Of a stretch of DNA of 6,355 bases, positions 1 to 6,033 are shown piece after piece. Location: contig CAIZGQ010000770.1 in NCBI GenBank assembly GCA_903932565.1, forward strand, positions 1 to 6,355. Direction: 5' to 3'. The notes under the pieces are model-generated. The model ran no database searches. It was not told the origin of the DNA and saw only the letters and a program-made list of their open reading frames with translations. Position numbers and translations under genes: made by a program. The stretch comes from an uncultured Hyphomicrobiales bacterium. Its GTDB lineage: Bacteria > Pseudomonadota > Alphaproteobacteria > Rhizobiales > Beijerinckiaceae. Position 1 is the stretch's first letter. The number at the start of each line of letters is the position of its first letter.

Positions 1-99
1 GAGATGGACGTGATTGTCGTGATCTCCAATTGTCCGCAGCGCCACAACCCCTGCTCGGGGTTTGAACCAACGCCCATCGAAGTTGTGATCACGCACTGA
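1..99 (+). CDS. DUF1989 / urea carboxylase-associated family protein, C-terminal fragment
   Basis: This is the 3' end of a gene that begins left of the window. Frame 1 is open from base 1 and ends at TGA 97-99, giving 32 residues. The fragment contains SNCPQ (residues 9-13), then NPCSGFEPTPIEVVI, which closely matches the C-terminal signature I know from DUF1989 proteins (SNCPQ...NPCNGFNPTPIRV). The two cysteines, at fragment residues 11 and 18, are conserved in that family. DUF1989 proteins are often encoded beside urea carboxylase/allophanate hydrolase or glycine-cleavage-T-like genes and are annotated 'urea carboxylase-associated'; their chemistry is not settled. The stop codon overlaps the Shine-Dalgarno sequence of the next gene, 14 bp downstream, so the two are probably co-translated. 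Only the tail is visible, so paralogue and length cannot be judged, but the family call is fairly safe. Confidence 0.8.
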   Translation, partial: EMDVIVVISNCPQRHNPCSGFEPTPIEVVITH

Positions 100-103
100 G
101 AGG
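98..103 (+). promoter_or_regulatory. Shine-Dalgarno GAGAGG for the GTG start at 114
   Basis: GAGAGG overlaps the TGA of the upstream gene and lies 10 bp before GTG 114. It supports that non-ATG start and suggests translational coupling to the DUF1989 gene. Confidence 0.6.
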
Positions 104-113
104 CCGCGTCACC

Positions 114-1043
114 GTGCGTCCCAAGCTGAAACTAGCTGTCCCAGACCTCATCACGAACTCGTATTTTCCCGCTCTGGCCGCGGTGGAATTGGGATTCTTC
201 GAACGCGAAGGGCTCGATGTCGAGATCGAGCTTGTGGCACCCACCGGCAGAACCTTTGCGGCGCTGCGCGACGGTGCAGCCGATTTTGTAGTGGCCGAGG
301 CGCACGCGGCCTTTTCCGCATTCCCCGCATGGCAAGGCCTCAAGCTGCTCTGCGCGATGTCGCAGGGGATGTACTGGTTTCTCGTCATGCGGCCCGATAT
401 CGCCCGCGCGCGCGGCGATCTGAGCGTTGTCAAAGGGTGTCGTATCGCGGCCGCGCCGTGGGTCGAACTCGGTCTGAAGCAATTGCTGCGGGATGCCGGG
501 TTTGATCTCCAGCGCGATGCCATCACGATTGCGCCGCTGGAAGGTTCACTCGGCCCTAAGGTCAATATCGGCGTCACGGCGGCGCTGGCCCTGCAGGAGC
601 GGCGCATCGATGGGTTCTGGGCCAATGGCATGGGCGCCGAACTGGCGGTGCGGCGCGGCGCTGGCACCATCGTTCTCGACGTTCGCCGCGGCGATGGTCC
701 CGCATCTGCGTTCGGGTACACCCTGCCTGTGATGGCAGCGCGCGCCGAGTTTGTCGATAAAGCGCCAAAACAGGCAGACGCTGCCGTGCGGGCAATCAAA
801 GCTGCGATGGCAGCACTTAAAGCCGACGTGTCGCTGGCGACGAAGGCCGCCGCACGTTTGTTTCCGGACGAAGAGCGTGGGCTCATCGCTGAACTCGTGC
901 AGCGCGACCTGCCCTATTATGACGCGACCCTGAGCCGCGAAACATTCGCCAGTCTCAACCGCTTTTCGCGCCAGTGCGAAATTCTGACGGGCGATCCCGA
1001 TTATGATGCCATTGTCGTCGCCCAGACCGCGACAATCCTCTGA
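114..1043 (+). CDS. NMT1/THI5-like substrate-binding-fold protein without signal peptide
   Basis: This 309-residue protein resembles substrate-binding proteins of the nitrate/sulfonate/thiamine-precursor ABC class (NMT1/THI5-like, SsuA/TauA fold). What is seen: an N-terminal beta strand (KLKLAVPD, residues 4-11), the family hallmark helix and strand AVELGFFEREGLDVEIEL (about 23-40), then LRDGAADFVVAE (51-62), equivalent to the 'aLasGevDfav' segment. A second-lobe segment starts near VKGCRIAAAP, and a helical C-terminus follows. The expected length for a mature binding protein is about 300 residues. The mature-type sequence begins at residue 4, with no hydrophobic leader or lipobox. The frame is closed by TGA at 63-65, and no usual start codon lies between that stop and GTG 114, so a missed leader is excluded. 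No permease or ATPase gene is visible. It may be a cytosolic ligand-binding or enzymatic relative, or be exported by another route. The ligand is unknown. Confidence 0.8.
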   Translation: MRPKLKLAVPDLITNSYFPALAAVELGFFEREGLDVEIELVAPTGRTFAALRDGAADFVVAEAHAAFSAFPAWQGLKLLCAMSQGMYWFLVMRPDIARARGDLSVVKGCRIAAAPWVELGLKQLLRDAGFDLQRDAITIAPLEGSLGPKVNIGVTAALALQERRIDGFWANGMGAELAVRRGAGTIVLDVRRGDGPASAFGYTLPVMAARAEFVDKAPKQADAAVRAIKAAMAALKADVSLATKAAARLFPDEERGLIAELVQRDLPYYDATLSRETFASLNRFSRQCEILTGDPDYDAIVVAQTATIL

Positions 1044-1047
1044 CGGC

Positions 1048-1052
1048 AGGAG
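1048..1052 (+). promoter_or_regulatory. Shine-Dalgarno AGGAG deciding the Rieske start at 1060
   Basis: AGGAG ends 7 bp before ATG 1060. An in-frame ATG at 1003 lies inside the preceding gene and would add 19 low-complexity residues (Ser/Arg/Pro-rich) that are foreign to Rieske domains, so the start at 1060 is preferred. Confidence 0.7.
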
Positions 1053-1059
1053 TCTCAAC

Positions 1060-1431
1060 ATGACAGATTGGGTCAAGCTTGCGCATATGGACGACATCGC
1101 AGACGGCGGCCTGCTGGCAGTCTCAGTGCAAGAGCATCGGCTGGTGCTGGTGCGCGATGGCGTTGTCGTTACGGCCTGTCAGGCCAATTGCCCGCACCAG
1201 ATGGCCAAGCTCGTTGCCGGACGGCTTGAGAACGGGCGTCTCGTTTGCCCGCATCACCTCGCCTCATTTTCGCTGAACGACGGCAAGGTGTCCGCAGGCT
1301 GGGAGGTCGCAGACCTGCGCCTATACCCCATTCAAATCACCGATGACTCCATCCTCGTTGATGCCGATGCGGTGCGCCGCAACCCGCCTGAGGGCAAAAA
1401 GGTGACGTGGAATTTCGCCAAGCCCGCTTGA
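1060..1431 (+). CDS. Small Rieske [2Fe-2S] ferredoxin-like protein
   Basis: This is a 123-residue single-domain Rieske protein, probably a soluble cytoplasmic electron carrier. The cluster-binding motif is complete: C44-P-H46, 16 residues, then C63-P-H-H66, which is the C-x-H...C-x-x-H pattern that holds a [2Fe-2S] cluster through two Cys and two His. Around it is a normal Rieske beta fold: RLVLVRDGVVVTACQANCPH, then GRLENGRLVCPHH and ASFSLNDGKV, with a closing strand LRLYPIQITDDSILVDAD. The length matches the ferredoxin components of ring-hydroxylating dioxygenases and NirD-like proteins. There is no oxygenase domain and no membrane anchor. The usual aromatic residue in the second motif (CPWH, CPYH) is Pro-His here (CPHH), and the loop after it reads LASF rather than GxxF. 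It starts 16 bp after the preceding stop, so it is probably co-transcribed. Its redox partner is unknown; it could serve the downstream molybdenum hydroxylase or an oxygenase outside the window. Confidence 0.9.
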   Translation: MTDWVKLAHMDDIADGGLLAVSVQEHRLVLVRDGVVVTACQANCPHQMAKLVAGRLENGRLVCPHHLASFSLNDGKVSAGWEVADLRLYPIQITDDSILVDADAVRRNPPEGKKVTWNFAKPA

Positions 1432-1439
1432 GGGCGCAG

Positions 1440-1488
1440 CTGGCATGCGGCTTGCCAGATAGTCGTCAGCATACCAACAATCTTGCCA
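1440..1488 (+). promoter_or_regulatory. Possible operator/promoter in the 103-bp gap before the amidohydrolase
   Basis: The gap 1432-1534 holds a perfect inverted repeat, CTGGCA (1440-1445) and TGCCAG (1453-1458), around a 7-nt centre. A further CTTGCCA at 1482-1488 repeats the CTTGCCA at 1451-1457 at a distance of 31 bp, about three helical turns. TTGCCA (1452-1457) and AACAAT (1476-1481), 18 bp apart, also resemble a weak -35/-10 pair. No T-run follows the hairpin, so it is not a typical terminator. This could be a regulator site and internal promoter, but short repeats arise by chance in G+C-rich DNA. Confidence 0.25.
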
Positions 1489-1534
1489 ACGATCCCGGAC
1501 CGGCCGGCACGATTGAACCTGGAAAGTCGCACCC

Positions 1535-2806
1535 ATGAGCTTGAGCAGCACTGGTTTTGACACGATCCTCCAAGGCGGAACACTCATAGACCCCGCCACC
1601 AAGCGCAACGGCCGCTTCGACATTGGCATCACAGACGGCAAGATCATAGCGATTGAACCTGATCTGTCTGCGAGCGAAGCCAAGGACCGGATCGACGTCA
1701 CCGGCAAGATCGTGACGGCCGGCATGATCGATACCCACGCGCATGTGTACCAGTACGTCACCGGCAAGTTTGGCCTCAATCCCGATCTTGTGGGCGTTCG
1801 ATCCGGCGTCACCACGTTGGTCGATCAGGGTGGCCCGAGTTGCATGACGCTTGGCGGCTTTCGTAAGTTTCTCGCTGAAACGTCAAAATCCCGCGTTCTT
1901 TGCTACCTCTCCTGCTATCTTGTCGGCGGCATGGAAGGGCATCTTTATCCTGAATTGCACGGCCCCAGCGGCGTCAATGTCGAGCATACGGCGCGCATCG
2001 CCAACGCCAACAAGGATATCGTCAAGGGTATCAAGGCGCACGCCGAAATCGGCGGTGCGTCACGCTGGGGTCTTGAGATCATCCGGCTTGGCAAAGAGAT
2101 CGCGCGCAAGACAGATCTGCCGCTTTACATTCACCTTGGGCAAATGTGGCCGTCCTTGGAGGAAGGCGATGTGCCCAATGCTGACGAATTGATTGAGGCG
2201 CTGGTGCCGCTGATGGATGCGGGCGACGTGCTGTCCCATCCTTTCACGCGCCATCCCGGCGGCTTTGTCTCGAAGGAGACGGGCGAAGTTCACCCCATCG
2301 TATTTGAGGCAATTGATCGCGGTGTGCTGGTCGACGTTGGTCATGGATCGCATTTCAGTTTTGAGATGGCAAAGCAGGTGCTGGACGCAGGGGTCCGTCC
2401 CTTCACGCTAGGTGCTGATTTGCACGGCTACAATGTGACCGTGCCGACGGACGATCTCAGTCTGGAAGAGCGGTCCACCAACATCTTTGCTGGATCTGCT
2501 CCCTTCAACCTCACGATTGCGATGACGGAACTCATCACGCTGGGCATGACGCTTGAGGACGTGGTTGCCACAGTGACCTCAAACCCCGCCAAGCTGCTGC
2601 ATATGGAAGACGAAATCGGCAGCCTGCAGACCGGACGCGAGGCCGATATTTCGGTGCTCGAAATCATGGAAGGCCGCTTCAAGCTGCTGGATAATTCGGG
2701 TGTCGAAGTCATCACGGATAAACTGGTGCGTCCAAAGTTCTGCCTGCGCGGCGGGGAGAAGTTTGAAGCAAACTCGCCATTCATCCCAGACCCGATTTAC
2801 GCCTGA
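1535..2806 (+). CDS. Amidohydrolase/deacetylase-family metallohydrolase (COG3964-like)
   Basis: This 423-residue protein is a complete amidohydrolase-superfamily enzyme: an N-terminal beta-sandwich part (residues 8-60, ILQGGTLIDPATKRNGRFDIGI), a TIM-barrel and a C-terminal return to the sandwich (GREADISVLEI, about 368-377). Metal-site residues can be placed: H68 and H70 in DTHAH, likely carbamylated K167 in KGIKAHAE, H200 in YIHLG, H235 in LSHPF and catalytic D295 in GADLHGYN. The stretch LNPDLVGVRSGVTTLVDQGG (81-100) is typical of COG3964, a group often misnamed dihydroorotase; a characterised member, Atu3266, hydrolyses acetyl-(R)-mandelate. Members are cytoplasmic hydrolases of amide or ester bonds, and the substrate here is unknown. 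The ATG is preceded by GGAAAG at 1521-1526, 8 bp away. No signal peptide is seen. Its place just before a molybdenum hydroxylase suggests it hydrolyses the hydroxylated product or prepares its substrate (inference). The length is slightly above the roughly 380-400 residues I expect for the group. Confidence 0.88.
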   Translation: MSLSSTGFDTILQGGTLIDPATKRNGRFDIGITDGKIIAIEPDLSASEAKDRIDVTGKIVTAGMIDTHAHVYQYVTGKFGLNPDLVGVRSGVTTLVDQGGPSCMTLGGFRKFLAETSKSRVLCYLSCYLVGGMEGHLYPELHGPSGVNVEHTARIANANKDIVKGIKAHAEIGGASRWGLEIIRLGKEIARKTDLPLYIHLGQMWPSLEEGDVPNADELIEALVPLMDAGDVLSHPFTRHPGGFVSKETGEVHPIVFEAIDRGVLVDVGHGSHFSFEMAKQVLDAGVRPFTLGADLHGYNVTVPTDDLSLEERSTNIFAGSAPFNLTIAMTELITLGMTLEDVVATVTSNPAKLLHMEDEIGSLQTGREADISVLEIMEGRFKLLDNSGVEVITDKLVRPKFCLRGGEKFEANSPFIPDPIYA

Positions 2807-2808
2807 TC

Positions 2809-2841
2809 CGTCCGACGCCATCTTCAACATTTGACCGGACG
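2809..2841 (+). repeat. Short inverted repeat over the large-subunit ribosome-binding region
   Basis: CGTCCG (2809-2814) and CGGACG (2836-2841) form perfect 6-bp arms around a 21-nt loop, in the 42-bp gap before ATG 2849. The right arm includes GGA (2837-2839), the only Shine-Dalgarno-like bases for that gene. An RNA stem here could lower its translation, but the arms are short and the effect is speculative. Confidence 0.2.
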
Positions 2842-2848
2842 CAAGATC

Positions 2849-5215
2849 ATGAACGTGCCACTGAAACCGGGCGGCGTTGGCGCAAGCCTTCCCCGCCTTG
2901 AGGACGACCGCCATCTGCGCGGGCGTGGCCGCTTTGTCGGGGACATCAAATTGCCCGGCATGCTGGACGTCGCCTTCGTGCGCAGTCCACTGGCCCACGC
3001 GCGCGTGCATGGCATTGCCAAGCCGGCCGGATTTGAAGCGTCCGTCTTCGTCCACGCTGATTTGAAAGGCGTCTCCGGCATTCGCGCCGATTCCGGCCTT
3101 GCAGGTTTCAGAAGTTCGATCGAGCCTGTCCTGTCCTACGAAAAAGTGCGCTATGTGGGCGAGCCTCTCGCGGCCTGCGTCGCAGACGGACGTGCGGCGG
3201 CCGAAGATATTGCGGAGCTCGTCTCCCTCAATCTGGAGGCACTTCCAGCTGTCCATGACATGACGAAGGCGCGCGATGCCGACGCGCCCTTGCTGCATGA
3301 AACGTGGAGCGAAAACGTCTTCCTGGAGGCCTTCGTCGACACGAAGTTCGACGTCTCAGCCCCCAGCGCAGATGTGAAAATCTCCCACACCATGCGCACC
3401 TCCCGCCAGAGCATGTGCCCGATTGAAGGGCGCGGTGTCGTCGCCTACTGGGACAATCACGTCGAACAAATCGTGCTCTATTCCTCGACGCAGATGCCCC
3501 ACATCGTGCGCACCGGTCTTGCCGAATGTCTCGGCTTGCCGGAAGGCAAAGTCCGCGTTGTTGCGCCCGATGTTGGCGGCGGCTTTGGCTACAAAGGCAT
3601 TCTGCTGCGCGAAGAAGTTTGCCTCGCTTATCTCGCCATGCATCTGCGACGCCCCATGCGCTGGATCGAAGATCGCCGCGAACATCTCACCGGCAACGCC
3701 AATTGCCGCGAGCACCATTACGAAATCTCAGGTTACGCCAAAGCCGACGGAACGCTCGTCGCGGTTGATTGCGAAGCCATTGTCGATTCTGGTGCCTATT
3801 CGATCTACCCGTTTTCGGCGTGTCTCGAATCCGCGCAGGTTCCCAGCATTCTGCCGGGTCCCTATCAATTTGAAGGTTTCCGTTGCCGCACGTGGTCGGT
3901 TGCAACCAACAAACCGCCAATTGTGCCCTATCGTGGCGTGGCACGAACAGGTGTGTGCTTTGCCATTGAAGTGCTGATGGACACGCTGGCGCGCAAAATC
4001 GGAATGGACCCGGTTGAATTTCGATTGCGCAACCTGGTACGCCCCGAGCAGATGCCGTTCACGAACATCACCAAAAAGCTTTTTGATTCCGGCGACTATC
4101 CAGAAGCCTTGAAGCGCGCGGCCGCCGCAATCAACAATGATTCCATTCGCGCACGTCAAAAGGCTGGCGAACCTGATGGCCGACGCATTGGGCTTGGCTA
4201 TTCGATTTATTGTGAACAGGGCGCACACGGCACATCGGTTTATGCCGGGTGGGGGATCCCGATGGTGCCGGGTTTTGAACAGGCCAGCATGCGGTTGACG
4301 CCAGATGGTGGCGTTGAAATTCGCGTTGGCGTGCACAGCCATGGACAAGGCCTTGAAACAACGCTCGCGCAAGTCGCCCGGGAATTGCTTGGGGTTTCGC
4401 CCAGCACTGTCAAAGTCATCCACGGTGACACGGCGCTGACGCCCTATTCCACCGGCACCTGGGGATCACGCTGCATGGTGATGGCGGGCGGTGCGGTCGC
4501 GTCCGCTTGCGATATTCTGGCGGGCCGGATCAAGACACTTGCCGGCCATCTTCTGCAAGCCGATGCGAGCACAATTTTGCTGGCCGACGGCTTGGCGAGC
4601 TCGGCAAGCGGCTCCATCAGCATCGCCGACATTGCGCGCACGTGGTATCGCCGCCCACAGGACCTGCCCGCAGGCTTCGACCCGGCTGGCCTTGAAGTCA
4701 CGCAGGGTTACAAAACGCTACGCGACTCCGGCACGTTTTCTTACGCGGCCCACGCGGTTGTTCTGGCTGTCGACACAACGACAGGCACCATCGAGATTCT
4801 GGATTATGTGATCGTCGAAGATGGCGGCGTGCTTATCAATCCGATGATCGTCGATGGGCAGGTTTACGGCGGTACGGCGCAGGGCCTCGGCTCAGCCATG
4901 TATGAGGAAATGCGTTACGATGCAGCCGGGCAACCGCTTGCCTCGACGCTCGCTGATTATCATCTACCCGGTGCCTGCGAAGTCCCTTCGATCCGGCTTT
5001 TGCACATGGAGACGCCCTCGCCGATTTCCTATTTCGGCCAGAAGGGAATTGGCGAAGGCGGTGCCATTGCGCCACCGGCTGCCATCGCCAATGCGGTGAA
5101 TGATGCGCTGGCAGAGTTTGGCGTTGAAATGCTGGAACTTCCCATCACACCGGATCGAATTCGCGCCAAGCTCGCCGCCGCGCAGCGCCACACTGCGCAG
5201 GTGACAGCGCCATGA
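2849..5215 (+). CDS. Molybdopterin-binding large subunit, xanthine dehydrogenase/CoxL family
   Basis: This 788-residue catalytic subunit carries the molybdenum-molybdopterin cytosine dinucleotide cofactor and hydroxylates the substrate using water. Order of parts: N-terminal a/b hammerhead (ASLPRLEDDRHLRGRGRFVGD, about 11-31, through HARV), first Mo-binding domain with DVGGGFGYK (241-249), substrate/active-site loop PYRGVART (360-367), second Mo-binding domain with HGQG (498-501) and TGTWGSR (535-541), and the catalytic glutamate E736 in KGIGEGG. The length fits CoxL-type proteins. The form I CO-dehydrogenase loop AYRCSFR is absent, so despite likely automatic labels this is not a CO oxidiser. 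The loop is also not the common RGAGRPEA type. ATG 2849 is preferred over an in-frame TTG at 2831 because GGA at 2837-2839 is correctly spaced from the ATG and nothing precedes the TTG. The stop overlaps the next start (ATGA). The substrate is probably an N-heterocycle or aldehyde; this is inferred from the family only. Confidence 0.93.
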   Translation: MNVPLKPGGVGASLPRLEDDRHLRGRGRFVGDIKLPGMLDVAFVRSPLAHARVHGIAKPAGFEASVFVHADLKGVSGIRADSGLAGFRSSIEPVLSYEKVRYVGEPLAACVADGRAAAEDIAELVSLNLEALPAVHDMTKARDADAPLLHETWSENVFLEAFVDTKFDVSAPSADVKISHTMRTSRQSMCPIEGRGVVAYWDNHVEQIVLYSSTQMPHIVRTGLAECLGLPEGKVRVVAPDVGGGFGYKGILLREEVCLAYLAMHLRRPMRWIEDRREHLTGNANCREHHYEISGYAKADGTLVAVDCEAIVDSGAYSIYPFSACLESAQVPSILPGPYQFEGFRCRTWSVATNKPPIVPYRGVARTGVCFAIEVLMDTLARKIGMDPVEFRLRNLVRPEQMPFTNITKKLFDSGDYPEALKRAAAAINNDSIRARQKAGEPDGRRIGLGYSIYCEQGAHGTSVYAGWGIPMVPGFEQASMRLTPDGGVEIRVGVHSHGQGLETTLAQVARELLGVSPSTVKVIHGDTALTPYSTGTWGSRCMVMAGGAVASACDILAGRIKTLAGHLLQADASTILLADGLASSASGSISIADIARTWYRRPQDLPAGFDPAGLEVTQGYKTLRDSGTFSYAAHAVVLAVDTTTGTIEILDYVIVEDGGVLINPMIVDGQVYGGTAQGLGSAMYEEMRYDAAGQPLASTLADYHLPGACEVPSIRLLHMETPSPISYFGQKGIGEGGAIAPPAAIANAVNDALAEFGVEMLELPITPDRIRAKLAAAQRHTAQVTAP
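5199..5204 (+). promoter_or_regulatory. Shine-Dalgarno AGGTGA for the medium subunit
   Basis: AGGTGA lies inside the end of the large-subunit gene, 7 bp before ATG 5212. It supports that start and translational coupling through the ATGA overlap. Confidence 0.6.
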
Positions 5216-6033
5216 AGCCCGTGGCCTTCGACTACGCATCTGCAACAGATGCGCCCACAGCCTTTATGGCTTTAAAAGATCATGCTGGTTCAGCGCGCCT
5301 GATGGCAGGTGGGCAATCGCTTGGCCCCATGCTCAATCTGCGTCTGGCGCGCCCGGCCCTGATTGTCGATGTGTCGCGCACGGCAGCATTGCGCGGCGTC
5401 ACACAAACAGCCGACGCCATCATATACGGCGCGTCCATCACCCATGCCGAGGTTGAAGACGGCATCGTGCCGGATGCAACGCCCGGCTGGATGGCAGACG
5501 TCGCCCGACACATTGCCTATCGCGCCATCCGCAATCGCGGCACACTCGGCGGTAGCCTTGCCCATGCAGATCCGGCGGCAGATTGGGTGAATGTATTGAC
5601 CGCCCTCGATGCCTGCGTAGAGCTGAAAGGTCCAACGGGATCAAGGACCCTTTTGCTTGAGCACTTTTTCATGGGTCCCTTCACAACGGCCCTGGCGTTG
5701 GACGAGATGATCGAAGCCATTGTTGTGCCACGCCGCGATGCGACTGCAAGCTGGGGGTATGAGAAGTTCTGCCGCAAAGTCGGTGACTTCTCGCAAGCGA
5801 GTGCGGCCGTGTTGATCGATCCGGCGCGCGGTCAAACCCGTGTCCTTCTGGGTGCCATCGAAGCCGCACCCATTTTGTTGAACAATGCAGAGGCCCTAAT
5901 CTCAGGACATGCGTCTGTGGTGGATGCCGTCTCAAAGGCCTTGCCTGAGCGCTCTGTTGAGGCAAATGCGCTGCACGTGCAAGCTGTTGTGCGTGCGATC
6001 GCCAAGGCGCTCGCAGCCGGAGCCCGCACATGA
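5212..6033 (+). CDS. FAD-binding medium subunit, xanthine dehydrogenase/CoxM family
   Basis: This 273-residue flavoprotein subunit takes electrons from the two [2Fe-2S] clusters of the small subunit and passes them to the external acceptor. Both FAD-binding signatures are present: AGGQSLGPMLNLRLARP (from residue 32) and IRNRGTLGGSLAHADPAAD (106-124, with T111-L-G-G-S115). It opens with the usual KPVAFDYASATDAPTAF, where a substrate-independent 'F-x-Y-x-x-P/A' entry is common. The C-terminal CO-dehydrogenase flavoprotein-like domain follows (YEKFCRKVGDFSQASAAV and onward). The length is near the 270-290 residues normal for CoxM types. No extra [4Fe-4S] insertion, as in 4-hydroxybenzoyl-CoA reductase, is seen. 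It overlaps the large-subunit stop and the small-subunit start by ATGA at both ends, so the three subunits are made together. I see no frameshift or missing motif. Confidence 0.93.
   Translation: MKPVAFDYASATDAPTAFMALKDHAGSARLMAGGQSLGPMLNLRLARPALIVDVSRTAALRGVTQTADAIIYGASITHAEVEDGIVPDATPGWMADVARHIAYRAIRNRGTLGGSLAHADPAADWVNVLTALDACVELKGPTGSRTLLLEHFFMGPFTTALALDEMIEAIVVPRRDATASWGYEKFCRKVGDFSQASAAVLIDPARGQTRVLLGAIEAAPILLNNAEALISGHASVVDAVSKALPERSVEANALHVQAVVRAIAKALAAGART
6019..6022 (+). promoter_or_regulatory. Shine-Dalgarno GGAG for the small subunit
   Basis: GGAG lies 7 bp before ATG 6030, inside the medium-subunit gene. It supports the start of the truncated small-subunit gene at the ATGA overlap. 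Confidence 0.55.

Noticed and set aside
89..886. Long open frame on the minus strand (265 codons) opposite the binding-fold gene
   Set aside because: Composition is Ala/Ser/Arg/Pro-rich with no recognisable domain, and it lies antisense to a gene with clear family motifs; long antisense frames are common in G+C-rich DNA.
114..1043. True THI5-type pyrimidine (HMP) synthase
   Set aside because: The CCCFC cysteine motif of THI5 enzymes is absent, and there are no thiamine genes nearby; only the fold is shared.
1003..1059. N-terminal extension of the Rieske protein from ATG 1003
   Set aside because: It overlaps the end of the preceding gene in another frame, encodes non-domain-like residues, and AGGAG at 1048-1052 points to ATG 1060.
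1440..1458. Rho-independent terminator after the Rieske gene
   Set aside because: The 6-bp stem is followed by ATAGTCGTC, with no T-run.
1535..2806. Dihydroorotase (pyrC)
   Set aside because: The sequence follows the COG3964 pattern (LNPDLVGVRSGVTT), and no pyrimidine-biosynthesis genes are adjacent.
2831..2848. TTG start giving six more residues to the large subunit
   Set aside because: No Shine-Dalgarno-like bases precede it, whereas ATG 2849 has GGA at suitable spacing; the choice is not certain.
2579..3298. Minus-strand frame of 239 codons across the amidohydrolase/large-subunit junction
   Set aside because: It spans the ends of two well-supported plus-strand genes, has no family motif and no convincing ribosome-binding site was noted.
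3728..4423. Minus-strand frame of 231 codons inside the large-subunit gene
   Set aside because: It is fully contained within a strongly conserved coding region and shows no recognisable protein family.
2849..5215. Aerobic carbon monoxide dehydrogenase large subunit (coxL)
   Set aside because: The AYRCSFR active-site loop of form I CoxL is absent (PYRGVART instead), and the gene order is L-M-S rather than M-S-L.
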